Assembly: GCA_013813675.1 (NCBI GenBank)
Contig: JACCRH010000507.1
Coordinates: forward strand, 1-23,778
Direction of reading: 5' to 3'
Source: Gemmatimonadales bacterium
GTDB lineage: Bacteria > Gemmatimonadota > Gemmatimonadetes > Gemmatimonadales > GWC2-71-9
DNA length: 23,778 bases
This document shows positions 16,700 to 23,778 of the stretch, in pieces; within the stretch, counting starts at the first letter, position 1; the number at the start of each line of letters is the position of its first letter. Below the pieces are notes generated by a model. The model saw only the letters and a program-made list of their open reading frames with translations. It ran no database searches and was not told the DNA's origin. The position numbers and the translations under genes were made by a program.

Positions 16700-17311
16700 C
16701 TACGGCCCACCTCGTCCTCGCCGCATGCGGACCGGATCGGGCCGTCCGAACCGTTCCTCCGCCCACGGGTCGCCCCGCATATGGTACCCGTTCTGCTCCC
16801 AGAATCCCGGATAGTCCTCCTCCAGGACTTCGAGGCCCTTCACCCACTTGGCACTCTTCCAGAAGTAGAGATGGGGCACCAGGAGCCGCACGGGTCCCCC
16901 GTGCTCGGGGGTGAGTGGCTCCCCGTCATGAGTGAGCGCGAGCAGGTTCTCGGGCCGGTCGAGGTCCGCCAACGGCAGGTTGGTGGTGAACCCCTGCTCC
17001 GCGTGGACCAGGACGAAGCGGGCCTCGGACCGGACGCCCGCCCGTCTCAGAAGGTCCTGGACCGGCACTCCACTGAAGACATTGTCGTAGCGACTCCACC
17101 GGGTCACGCAGTGGATGTCGCACGGCGTGTCTCTCCGCGGGAGTGACTGAAGCTCCTTCCAGTCGATCTCGAACGCCCGCTCGACCGCCCCGTGCACCTT
17201 GAACCGCCAGTGCTCGATGCCCACGGCCGGTACGCTGCCATAGTGCAGCACGGGCCACTTGCGGGTGACGATCTGGCCTGGGGGGAGGCGAGTTGGATTC
17301 GTGTCTGCCAT
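16700..17311 (-). CDS. Sulfite-oxidase-fold molybdopterin oxidoreductase, cytoplasmic type
   Basis: The 203-residue protein begins PPGQIVTRKWPVLHYGSVP, as in the YuiH-like branch of the sulfite oxidase / MsrP superfamily. The Mo-pterin domain includes CDIHCVTRWSRYDNVFSGVP, with C68 the expected molybdenum-ligating cysteine, then HAEQGFTTNLPLADL, EPLTPEHGGPVRLLVPHLYFWKSAKWVKGLE and GYHMRGDPW. The C-terminal dimerisation domain of true sulfite oxidases and a haem domain are missing, and there is no Tat or Sec signal, so it acts in the cytoplasm. Its substrate is unknown. It lies downstream of lipB, separated by 94 nt that contain a dispersed repeat, so read-through from the lip-pdh operon is possible but unproven. 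Confidence 0.88.
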   Translation of the reverse strand: MADTNPTRLPPGQIVTRKWPVLHYGSVPAVGIEHWRFKVHGAVERAFEIDWKELQSLPRRDTPCDIHCVTRWSRYDNVFSGVPVQDLLRRAGVRSEARFVLVHAEQGFTTNLPLADLDRPENLLALTHDGEPLTPEHGGPVRLLVPHLYFWKSAKWVKGLEVLEEDYPGFWEQNGYHMRGDPWAEERFGRPDPVRMRRGRGGP

Positions 17312-17330
17312 TGTCTCAATAAGGAAAGAT

Positions 17331-17361
17331 TCACCACGGAAGCACGGAGGACACGGAGAAA
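17331..17361. repeat. Dispersed CACGGA-type intergenic repeat
   Basis: TTCACCACGGAAGCACGGAG continues into GACACGGAGAA, so the unit CACGGA occurs three times at 8- to 9-bp intervals. It sits in the lipB-to-molybdoenzyme gap. I recall elements of this form as scattered intergenic repeats in several unrelated soil and aquatic bacterial genomes. That is from memory, not a search. Confidence 0.5.
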
Positions 17362-17405
17362 AACAACAATCAGTCGACCATCTTGCGTCCTGACGGATCT
17401 CCGCA

Positions 17406-18080
17406 TTACGCCGTTCCCGACCCCGCGATCACCGAGTACCCGAACACATCGCAGAACGACCCCGCCACCCGCTCCCGCACCTCCGCCATCAGCCCCTCCG
17501 AGTCCGCGCGGAGCAGCTCCGCCGCCACGCTGGTCATGACCACCTGCCGGATCCCGCAAGGGACGATGAGATCGAACCGATCGAGATCGGTCGTCACGTT
17601 GAGCGCGAAGCCGTGCAGTGTGACCCACTGCTTCACGTGGATACCGATGCTCGCGATCTTGCGGCCCGCGGTCCAGACGCCGGTGAGTCCCGGGTTGCGA
17701 TCGGCCTCGATGCGAAAGTGCCCGAGCGCTCCGATGAGTACGTCCTCCAGACTCCGCAGATACCAGTGCAGGTCCTGACGATGGCCCCGCAGGTCGAGGA
17801 TGGGGTATCCCACCAGTTGCCCCGGGCCGTGGAAGGTCACGTCGCCGCCGCGCTCGACCTCGAAGACTTCCACCCCGTGCCGCCGGAGCTCCGCCGGACT
17901 GATCGGCAGGCTGGATGTGCGGGTGCCGCGTCCCAGGGTAATCACCGGCGGATGCTCCACCAGAAGGAGCACGTCCTCATCCAGTTCACCCTCGATCCGC
18001 CGCCGCCGAAGCTCGCGCTGCAACTCCAGCACCTCGGCGTAGGGCCTGCATCCCAGGTCCTCGATCCGAAGCGGGCTCAT
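17406..18080 (-). CDS. lipB: Lipoyl(octanoyl) transferase
   Basis: LipB moves octanoate from acyl carrier protein to the lipoyl-domain lysine of E2 or GcvH, before sulfur insertion by LipA. The 224-residue product has RGGDVTFHGPGQLVGYPILDL (77-97), the acyl-binding loop, then GRKIASIGIHVKQWVTLHG (139-157) with catalytic Lys141, and the catalytic cysteine in VPCGI (C175). ATG 18080 overlaps the stop of the upstream membrane protein gene as ATGA. An open extension to 18119 lies within that gene and was dropped. It is the last of seven tightly packed lipoate and pyruvate dehydrogenase genes, so its target is probably the E2 encoded 2 kb upstream. Confidence 0.95.
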   Translation of the reverse strand: MSPLRIEDLGCRPYAEVLELQRELRRRRIEGELDEDVLLLVEHPPVITLGRGTRTSSLPISPAELRRHGVEVFEVERGGDVTFHGPGQLVGYPILDLRGHRQDLHWYLRSLEDVLIGALGHFRIEADRNPGLTGVWTAGRKIASIGIHVKQWVTLHGFALNVTTDLDRFDLIVPCGIRQVVMTSVAAELLRADSEGLMAEVRERVAGSFCDVFGYSVIAGSGTA

Positions 18081-18475
18081 GTCGCCGTCATCCGGCGGGC
18101 GCGCCGGCACAGAAGCCACGCCGTGACCGCCGCCAACGCGGCTACGGCCACCAGCGCCGGCGAACCGAAGGCGGCGTGGAGCGGCTGGTAGAGCTGCATG
18201 CTGGGGACGGTGGCGAACGCGCTCACCAGGGCGAGGCCGCCTCGGCGATAGCTGAAGCCGAGCGGGGCGAGGAGCCGCCAGGCGACCACGCCGGCGAGCA
18301 CCAGCCCTCCGAGCGTGCCGGCCGCGAGCAGATAGAGCGGGGCGCCCAGCGCCGGCTGCCCGGCGCCCGGCGGCGGCCGGACAGTGTCCAGCGCCGCGAC
18401 CGTGATCCCGACCAGCGCCAGCCCCGCCGACAGACCGGCGCCGAGCGCCGTAGCGGCCAGCGAGACAGGATCCAC
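18077..18475 (-). CDS. Small integral membrane protein of unknown function
   Basis: The 132-residue protein is very hydrophobic, with about four predicted membrane helices: LGAGLSAGLALVGITVAAL, PLYLLAAGTLGGLVLAGVV, a weaker one near LALVSAFATVPSM, and ALVAVAALAAVTAWLLC. It ends in a basic RRARRM tail. No family is recognised. It starts with GTG 2 nt after the lpd stop and its own stop overlaps the lipB start, so it is embedded in the operon rather than inserted by chance. A transporter, scaffold or simple passenger role are all possible. Confidence 0.65.
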   Translation of the reverse strand: MDPVSLAATALGAGLSAGLALVGITVAALDTVRPPPGAGQPALGAPLYLLAAGTLGGLVLAGVVAWRLLAPLGFSYRRGGLALVSAFATVPSMQLYQPLHAAFGSPALVAVAALAAVTAWLLCRRARRMTAT

Positions 18476-18477
18476 GC

Positions 18478-19878
18478 TCAGGTGTGGATGACCCGCCCCA
18501 TCGAATCGAGCGCCGCCTCGGCGACCGCCTCGGAGAGGGTGGGGTGGGCGTGGATCGCGAGGTCCACTTCCTCGACGGTGTATTCGTTCTCCCTCGCGAC
18601 CGCCAGCTCGTGGATGATCTCCGAGGCGTGGCTCCCGACGATGTGCGCCCCCAGGATCTCGCCGTATTTCTTGTCGCGCACGATCTTCACGAATCCCTCG
18701 GTCTCCCCCGCGGTCCGGGCGCGGCCGTTGGCGCTGAAGGGAAAGCGGCCGACCTGATAGTCGAGTTTCCGCTCCTTGGCCTGTTCCTCGGTGAGCCCGA
18801 TGCTCGCCACCTCGGGATGGCAGTAGGTCACGCTGGGCACGTTGTCGTACTTGATCGGGTGTGGCGTGTGGCCGGCGATCCGCTCGGCGACGGTCACTCC
18901 TTCGCGGCTCCCCTTGTGCGCCAGCATCGGCGGGCCGGCGACGTCGCCGATGCAGTAGATGCCGGCCGCCGTGGTTTCCAATGTCTCCTGGGTGACCTTC
19001 ACGAAGCCGCGGTCGGTGAGCTGAACCCCCGCCTCCTGGAAGCCCATGGATTCGGTGTTCAGCGCCCGACCGGCCGCCATCAGCACTTTCTCCACCTCGA
19101 CGGTCTCGGTCTTTCCTCCGGCGGTGACCTCCAGCGTCACCTTGTCCTTGGCGACCGTGGCCTTCTTGACCTGTGCCCCTGCCAGCACCGCGATCCCCCG
19201 CTTGCGGTAGCTCTTGGTGACGGCGTCGGACGACTCCGCGTCCTCCAGCGGCAGGATCCGCGGCAGCGCCTCGATCAGGGTGACCTTGGTCCCGAAGGCG
19301 TTGAAGACGTCGGCGAACTCGCAGCCGACCGCGCCGGCCCCCACGATCGCCATGGTCTTCGGGGCCTGCTCCAGGAACAGCGCCTCGTCGGAGCTGATGA
19401 CGGTGGTCTTGTTGATCTCGAGCCCAATCTGGGGAATGCCCTTCACCCTCGATCCGGTGGCGATCACCACGGCTTTGCGGGCCTCGTAGACGTCATTGCC
19501 GACCTTGACGGTGCGGTTCGTCCCCAGGGTACCACTCCCCTTGATGACCGGGATCTTGTGCTTCTTCATCAGGAATTCGACGCCCTTCGAGTTCTGCTCC
19601 GAGACCTTGCGCGAGCGGCGCATCGCGACCCCGTAGTCGGTCTTCACGGTGCCGACCTCGACCCCCAGCTCCTTGGCGTGGTGGGTGGCCAGGTTGGCCA
19701 CGTAGGCGCTGTGCAGCAGCGCCTTGGTCGGAATACAGCCGATGTTCACGCAGACGCCACCGAGCTTGTCCCGCTCGACCACGGCGGTCGCCAGCCCGAG
19801 CTGGGCCGCGCGGATGGCGCAGACGTAGCCGGCCGGTCCGCCCCCGAGGACGATAACGTCGAACGAATTGCTCGCCAC
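18478..19878 (-). CDS. lpdA: Dihydrolipoyl dehydrogenase (E3)
   Basis: This flavoprotein reoxidises dihydrolipoamide on E2 and passes electrons to NAD+. The 466-residue product has the FAD motif VLGGGPAGY (10-18), the redox pair in GGVCVNIGCIPTKAL (C43, C48), the NAD motif AIVGAGAVGCEF, a second FAD contact YCIGDVAG, and the C-terminal active-site HAHPTLSEA with the His-Glu pair. GTG 19878 is preceded by GGAGG at 7-nt spacing, which decides the start. The frame stays open to 19920 only because it reads into a palindromic repeat. No lipoyl domain is fused to the N-terminus. It lies downstream of E2 across a 111-nt gap with that repeat. Confidence 0.96.
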   Translation of the reverse strand: MASNSFDVIVLGGGPAGYVCAIRAAQLGLATAVVERDKLGGVCVNIGCIPTKALLHSAYVANLATHHAKELGVEVGTVKTDYGVAMRRSRKVSEQNSKGVEFLMKKHKIPVIKGSGTLGTNRTVKVGNDVYEARKAVVIATGSRVKGIPQIGLEINKTTVISSDEALFLEQAPKTMAIVGAGAVGCEFADVFNAFGTKVTLIEALPRILPLEDAESSDAVTKSYRKRGIAVLAGAQVKKATVAKDKVTLEVTAGGKTETVEVEKVLMAAGRALNTESMGFQEAGVQLTDRGFVKVTQETLETTAAGIYCIGDVAGPPMLAHKGSREGVTVAERIAGHTPHPIKYDNVPSVTYCHPEVASIGLTEEQAKERKLDYQVGRFPFSANGRARTAGETEGFVKIVRDKKYGEILGAHIVGSHASEIIHELAVARENEYTVEEVDLAIHAHPTLSEAVAEAALDSMGRVIHT

Positions 19879-19914
19879 CTCGAGACCTCCGTCATATGCA
19901 GGTATGGCCGGGAG

Positions 19915-19982
19915 TGTCACCCTGAACGCAGTGAAGGGGTCATAACCCGAGGCATGCCCCCTTCGCTTCGCTCAGGGTGACA
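19915..19982. repeat. Palindromic dispersed repeat between E2 and lpd
   Basis: Left arm 19915-19938 and right arm 19959-19982 match as inverted repeats at 21 of 24 positions (core CCCTGAACGCAGTGAAGG against CCTTCGCTTCGCTCAGGG). The loop is about 20 nt. It is the same family as 22339-22406. The RNA would form a long hairpin between the E2 and lpd cistrons. Confidence 0.8.
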
Positions 19983-19989
19983 TTCCAGC

Positions 19990-21315
19990 TCAGTACACCA
20001 TCGCCAGCGGATTCTCCAGCATGCCTTTCAGCGTCTGCAGGAACCGCGCGCCGGTGGCGCCGTCGATCACCCGGTGATCGCACGACATCGTCAGCCGCAT
20101 CCGCCGGCGGATCGCCACCGCTCCCTCGTGCGCCACCGGCCGCTCGGCCATGCGCCCGACCGCCAGGATCCCCGCCTCGGGCGGGTTGATCACCGCGGTG
20201 AACTCGTCGATGTCGAGCATGCCGAGATTGGACACCGAGAAGGTGCCTCCGGTGTATTCCTCCGGGGCCAGCTTGCGCTCGCGCGCCCTGCCGGCGAGAT
20301 CACGCGACTCGGCCGAAATCTCCCGCAGGCTCTTGAGGTCGGTGTGGCGGATCACCGGCGTGATCAGACCTTCGTCGATCGCGACCGCCATACTCACGTG
20401 GACCTCGTTCCAGTAGCGGATGTGATCGTCCTGCCACCACGCGTTGCATTCGGGATGCCGCCGCAAGGCCAGCGCAACCGCTTTCAGAATGATGTCGTTG
20501 AACGACACCTTCTCGCCGCCCGCGGCCAGCAGGCCCTCCCGGGCCTCCCGCGCCCGCTCCATGTCAACCTCGGTGGTGAGGTAGAATGTCGGTATGGGGC
20601 CGATCGACTGGGCCAGCCGCCGGGCGATGGTTTTGCGGATCTGGCTGAGGGGCACGTCCTGGTAAGGCTGACCGGCCGGCACCCGCACCGCTGTCGCGGG
20701 GGCCGCCGGGCCCGCCTTCGCCGCCGTTGGGCGCGACTCCTCGACATCCCGGGCCACGACCCGCCCCTCCGGCCCGGAGCCGGGAAGCGTCGCGATGTCG
20801 ATGCCGCGCTCCGCCGCCATCCGCCGGGCGAGCGGAGAGGCCTTCACCCGGCCGCCGGACGGGGCAGCCGGAGGTGGCGGACGCGAAGCGGGCGCGGGCT
20901 GTCCGTTGGTGTCCGCGGCCGGGCCGGCCGGCGACGCCGGAGGCATCGACGTGGGACGATTCCGATCCGGAGTGGGTTGAGTGGCCTGCGACTCGGCCGG
21001 CTGGGTCCTGGCAGCGGCCTTCTTGCCGGGCGCTTCACGATCTGCGGGCGGGCCCGCGGGCCCTTCCACTTTCTCTCCCGGTTCGCCGATCACGGCCACC
21101 AGCTCCGACACCGGCACGGTGGTCCCGGCCTGCACCACCTGCTTCAGTAGCGTTCCGCCGGCCCGGGCGACCAGCTCCATTACGGCCTTGTCGGTCTCCA
21201 CTTCGGCAAGCACGTCACCCACGGCGACGGCCTCGCCTTCCTGCTTTTTCCACTCGACCAGCCGCCCCTCTTCCATGGTGGGGGACAGCGCCTCCATCAC
21301 GACCTTGGTGCTCAT
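19990..21315 (-). CDS. pdhC: Dihydrolipoyllysine-residue acetyltransferase (E2 of pyruvate dehydrogenase)
   Basis: E2 forms the core of the complex and transfers acetyl groups from its lipoyl arm to CoA. In the 441 residues, one lipoyl domain (1-77) carries the lipoylated Lys43 in VETDKAVMEL. A Pro/Ala-rich flexible linker (about 80-155) follows, then the peripheral-subunit-binding domain (VKASPLARRMAAERGIDI to EGRVVARDVE, about 156-192). A second linker leads to the catalytic domain with DHRVIDG at 413-419, including the active-site His. The protein is of the single-lipoyl-domain type. ATG 21315 overlaps the E1-beta stop (ATGA), so both are translated in a coupled way. Its gene position between E1 and E3 makes pyruvate the likely substrate, though a related 2-oxo acid is not excluded. 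Confidence 0.94.
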   Translation of the reverse strand: MSTKVVMEALSPTMEEGRLVEWKKQEGEAVAVGDVLAEVETDKAVMELVARAGGTLLKQVVQAGTTVPVSELVAVIGEPGEKVEGPAGPPADREAPGKKAAARTQPAESQATQPTPDRNRPTSMPPASPAGPAADTNGQPAPASRPPPPAAPSGGRVKASPLARRMAAERGIDIATLPGSGPEGRVVARDVEESRPTAAKAGPAAPATAVRVPAGQPYQDVPLSQIRKTIARRLAQSIGPIPTFYLTTEVDMERAREAREGLLAAGGEKVSFNDIILKAVALALRRHPECNAWWQDDHIRYWNEVHVSMAVAIDEGLITPVIRHTDLKSLREISAESRDLAGRARERKLAPEEYTGGTFSVSNLGMLDIDEFTAVINPPEAGILAVGRMAERPVAHEGAVAIRRRMRLTMSCDHRVIDGATGARFLQTLKGMLENPLAMVY

Positions 21316-22301
21316 TCGTCGCGTTCCCGGTACAGGACCTGGTTGACCGCCGCCACGATCTTCCCCGCGTCCACCTTTGCGGCGCGCTCCAGGTGCTTGT
21401 TGTACGGCATCGGAACGTCGGCCCCGGTGACACGGAAAACGGGTGCGTCGAGCTCATCGAACACTTCTCGCTGGACCGTGTCGACCACCTGCGCGCCGAT
21501 CCCCGCGAAGGGCCATCCCTCTTCCGCCACCACACAGCGGTGGGTGCGAGCGACGGAGCTCAGAATCGTCTCCGAATCCAGCGGGCGGACGGTGCGGAGA
21601 TCCACCACCTCCGCCTCGATCCCCTCACCGGCCAACTCGTCCGCCGCCTTCAGCGCCAGCGACACCGTCTTGGAGTGGCACACGATGGTCACGTCCCCGC
21701 CGCTTCGCTTCACGTCGGCCAGGCCCAGAGGCACGACGTGCTCCCCCTCGGGCACCTCGCCCTTGGTGTTGTAGAGCATCTCGCCCTCGATGAACACGAT
21801 GGGGTCGTCGTCCCGGATCGCGCTCTTGAGGAGGCCCTTGGCGTCCGCGGGCGTGGCCGGCATGACCACCTTGAGCCCGGGGATGTGGGCGTAGTAGCTC
21901 TCGAACGCCTGGGAGTGCTGGGAGGCGAGCTGGAGCGCCGAGCCCCCGGGACCCCGAAAGACCGCCGGCACGCCGACCTGGCCCCCGGACATGTAGCGCA
22001 TCTTGGCGGCGCTGTTCACCAGTTGGTCGATCGCGAGCAGGGCGAAGTTCCAGGTCATGAACTCGATGACCGGGCGCAGCCCTGCCATCGCCGCGCCGAC
22101 CCCCACCCCCGCGAAGCCCAGCTCGGTAATCGGGGTATCCACCACCCGCATCGGCCCGAACTCGTCCAGGAGGCCGCGGCTGACCTTGTACGCGCCCTGG
22201 TATACCCCGACCTCCTCGCCCATGAGGAACACGTCGGCATCCCGCTGCATTTCCTCGCGGAGGGCCTGATTCAGTGCGTCGCGGTAGGTGACAATGGCCA
22301 T
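21312..22301 (-). CDS. pdhB: Pyruvate dehydrogenase E1 component, beta subunit
   Basis: The beta subunit of the thiamine-diphosphate-dependent decarboxylase has 329 residues, the standard size. Typical segments are MGEEVGVYQGAYKVSRGL (27-44), DTPITELGFAGVGVGAAM (55-72), which includes the Glu that activates ThDP, RPVIEFMTWNFALLAIDQ and a C-terminal transketolase-like domain with VVDLRTVRPLD and VVAEEGWPFAGIGAQV. It assembles with PdhA as an alpha2-beta2 tetramer bound to E2. No Shine-Dalgarno is evident upstream of ATG 22301. The 126-nt gap to pdhA holds a perfect 24-bp inverted repeat, so expression of pdhB and everything downstream could be affected by that structure. Confidence 0.95.
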   Translation of the reverse strand: MAIVTYRDALNQALREEMQRDADVFLMGEEVGVYQGAYKVSRGLLDEFGPMRVVDTPITELGFAGVGVGAAMAGLRPVIEFMTWNFALLAIDQLVNSAAKMRYMSGGQVGVPAVFRGPGGSALQLASQHSQAFESYYAHIPGLKVVMPATPADAKGLLKSAIRDDDPIVFIEGEMLYNTKGEVPEGEHVVPLGLADVKRSGGDVTIVCHSKTVSLALKAADELAGEGIEAEVVDLRTVRPLDSETILSSVARTHRCVVAEEGWPFAGIGAQVVDTVQREVFDELDAPVFRVTGADVPMPYNKHLERAAKVDAGKIVAAVNQVLYRERDE

Positions 22302-22338
22302 CGTCGTCAGCGCCGACAGCCTGCGGTTCCGCGGCCAT

Positions 22339-22406
22339 TGTCACCCTGAGCGCAGCGAAGGGGCCTGAACCCGAGCATGGCTCCCTTCGCTGCGCTCAGG
22401 GTGACA
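22339..22406. repeat. Perfect palindromic dispersed repeat between pdhA and pdhB
   Basis: Arms 22339-22362 and 22383-22406 are exact inverted copies over 24 bp (core CCCTGAGCGCAGCGAAGGG), with a 20-nt loop. Related copies occur at 19915-19982 (21/24 paired) and a half element at 16641-16671. This resembles REP/BIME-type elements. No transposase of the REP-associated type is in the window. Confidence 0.85.
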
Positions 22407-22427
22407 CTAATGACCTTCGTTCCCACA

Positions 22428-23444
22428 TCAGGAGTCAGCATACACGTCCTTGAACAGCTCTTCGATCTCCGGGTCCCCCGCCTCGTCCGCGAACTGGTAG
22501 GCGTCGTTTACCTCGCCGATGATCGCCTTGTCCAGCGCCTTGACGGCGGCCTCGTCGGTCAGCCCCTCGGCGATAAGCCGCTGGGACCAGACCGAGATCG
22601 GGTCCCGCTTGCGCTGGTCCTCGACCTCTTCCTTGGTGCGGTAGTGGCCGTGGATCGGGTCCGACATGGAGTGGCCCATGAAGCGGTAGGTCCGCACCTC
22701 GAGCAGGGTGGGCACCTTGTCGCCGCGGGCGCGCTGTACCGCCCGCTCCATCGCCGCGTACATGATCAGCACGTCCTGTCCGTCCACCACCTCGTTCGCC
22801 ATGTCGTACGAGGAGGCGCGCTCCGAGATGTCGTAGATGGCGCTGGCCCGCTCCAGCGCGGTGCCCATGCCGTAGCGGTTGTTCTCGCAGAGGTAGATGA
22901 CGGGCAGCTTCCAGAGGGCGGCCATGTTGAGGGCTTCGTGGAACGCCCCGTTGTTGACCGCCGCCTCACCGAAATAGCAGACCGCCACCTGCTCGGTGCC
23001 GCGATACTTGGCCGCGAACGCCATCCCGGTGGCCAGGGGAATGTGCCCGCCGACGATCCCATGCCCGCCGAGAAATCCGAGGGAGGCGTCGAACAGATGC
23101 ATCGAGCCGCCTTTGCCCTTGGAGCTGCCCGCCGCCTTGCCGAACAGCTCGGCCATCACGGTCTGGGCGGTGATCCCGCGGGCCAGGGCGTGCCCGTGCT
23201 CGCGGTATGAGCAGGTGATGTAGTCGTCCGGCCCCAGCGCGGCGAGGCTCCCTACCGCCACCGCCTCCTGCCCGATATACAGGTGGCAGAAGCCGCCGAT
23301 CTTCCCCAGGCTGTACGCCTCGCCGGCCTTCTCCTCGAACCGGCGGATGAGGAGCATCTGGCGGAGCCAGTCGCGGTAGACATCGGCCCGCGCGGGATCG
23401 AGTCCGCCTCGGGGGCGCGAGCGGGCGGGCGCGGTGGTGGCCAT
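22428..23444 (-). CDS. pdhA: Pyruvate dehydrogenase E1 component, alpha subunit
   Basis: The 338-residue subunit provides the ThDP/Mg-binding side of E1. It has GFCHLYIGQEAVAVG (51-65), TCSYREHGHALARG (77-90), the GKGGSMHLF loop (111-118), the ThDP motif from 159 to about 189 ending CENN, and RTYRFMGHSMSDP, matching the conserved regulatory loop region. In the ThDP motif the usual GDG reads GEA (159-161), a conservative Asp-to-Glu change at the metal ligand. A typical PDH E1-alpha is expected at this length, and its position next to E1-beta and E2 supports the assignment. ATG 23444 overlaps the lipA stop as ATGA. The N-terminal 15 residues are low-complexity. Confidence 0.94.
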   Translation of the reverse strand: MATTAPARSRPRGGLDPARADVYRDWLRQMLLIRRFEEKAGEAYSLGKIGGFCHLYIGQEAVAVGSLAALGPDDYITCSYREHGHALARGITAQTVMAELFGKAAGSSKGKGGSMHLFDASLGFLGGHGIVGGHIPLATGMAFAAKYRGTEQVAVCYFGEAAVNNGAFHEALNMAALWKLPVIYLCENNRYGMGTALERASAIYDISERASSYDMANEVVDGQDVLIMYAAMERAVQRARGDKVPTLLEVRTYRFMGHSMSDPIHGHYRTKEEVEDQRKRDPISVWSQRLIAEGLTDEAAVKALDKAIIGEVNDAYQFADEAGDPEIEELFKDVYADS

Positions 23445-23778
23445 CAGGCGGAAGATCCTTCGCCGCGCTCAGCACGCGCTCCGGAGGAGCGCGCTTGCTC
23501 CCACGCGTGATACGACGACCGGGTGAGGGGGCTCGACTGCACATGGGTGAACCCCATACCGAGGCCGATATCGCGAAGCTCGGCGAATTCATCCGGCGTG
23601 TAGTACCGCGCGACCGGCAGGTGTCCCGCCGACGGACGGAGGTACTGCCCGAGCGTGAGGATGTTGACGTCGCTCCGCCGGAGATCCCGCATGCACACCA
23701 GGAGCTCGTCCCACTCCTCACCCATGCCGAGGATGATCCCGGACTTCGTGAGGCCGCCGGGCGCCATGTCACGAGCGC
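23444..23778 (-). CDS. lipA: Lipoyl synthase, C-terminal part only
   Basis: LipA is a radical-SAM enzyme that inserts two sulfurs into octanoyl groups bound to E2. About 110 C-terminal codons are present. The rest, including the Fe-S cysteine motifs, lies beyond the right edge. Diagnostic segments are GLTKSGIILGMGE, VNILTLGQYLRPSAGHLPVARYYTPDEF, and GFTHVQSSPLTRSSYHA, where the RSSYHA serine is a cluster ligand in characterised LipA enzymes. The stop overlaps the pdhA start, so lipoate synthesis and E1 synthesis are translationally linked. The tail after RSSYHA is a short Ala/Arg/Glu-rich extension. Confidence 0.95.
   Translation of the reverse strand, partial: ARDMAPGGLTKSGIILGMGEEWDELLVCMRDLRRSDVNILTLGQYLRPSAGHLPVARYYTPDEFAELRDIGLGMGFTHVQSSPLTRSSYHAWEQARSSGARAERGEGSSA

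Noticed and set aside
19879..19920. A 14-residue extension of Lpd.
   Set aside because: It is encoded by the edge of the palindromic repeat, while GTG 19878 has a clear GGAGG at correct spacing.
18484..19980. A 498-codon + strand open frame opposite lpd.
   Set aside because: It mirrors the lpd codons in reverse and reads into the palindromic repeat. lpd has all catalytic motifs and a good ribosome-binding site.

Overview
The window is GC-rich, densely coded bacterial DNA, with most genes in polycistronic runs whose start and stop codons overlap or nearly touch. A Kdo transferase (WaaA) points to a diderm that makes lipopolysaccharide. Frequent GTG starts, many starts without a Shine-Dalgarno sequence, a hisIE-dnaE-accA-ricT-metG run and dispersed intergenic palindromes suggest Gemmatimonadota or a similar high-GC soil phylum. 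That placement is inference from gene content, not a phylogeny.

Layout. Positions 1-570 (-) hold the 5' part of waaA, which runs off the left edge. Positions 571-748 contain no conventional gene, but on the + strand they carry a promoter-like hexamer, a 13-nt perfect complement of the 16S rRNA 3' end followed by a TTG codon, a stem and a strong intrinsic terminator. This looks like an undescribed small transcript. Positions 749-2158 (-) are a coiled-coil lipoprotein gene followed by a DsbA-like periplasmic thiol oxidoreductase. Divergent from it, with overlapping start regions, is a three-gene + operon (2140-4258): a TPM-domain membrane protein, a nucleotidyltransferase-fold protein with an altered active site, and a LemA lipoprotein. 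A strong hairpin (4299-4330) separates it from a membrane-anchored M23 peptidase (4361-5281, -).

Positions 5481-13216 (-) are a housekeeping operon, in transcription order hisIE, dnaE, accA, ricT, metG. Its promoter appears to share its -35 region with a divergent promoter for a COG4324-type metallo-aminopeptidase (13381-14442, +), which has a short translationally coupled upstream ORF. An M20 peptidase (14643-16058, +) follows and converges on a small helical protein of unknown function.

Positions 16055-23778 (-) read, in transcription order: lipA (cut by the right edge), pdhA, pdhB, E2, lpd, a small membrane protein, lipB, a cytoplasmic sulfite-oxidase-fold molybdoenzyme, and the unknown helical protein. 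The first seven form a self-contained pyruvate dehydrogenase module: E1, E2 and E3 plus the two enzymes that make and attach the lipoyl cofactor. Two palindromic repeats of one family sit inside this operon, and a half copy lies further downstream.

I found no tRNA, rRNA, CRISPR array, transposase or phage gene. The most promising novelty is the orphan + strand transcript at about 588-741. After it come the TPM/nucleotidyltransferase/LemA operon and the unknown membrane protein inside the lipoate-PDH operon.
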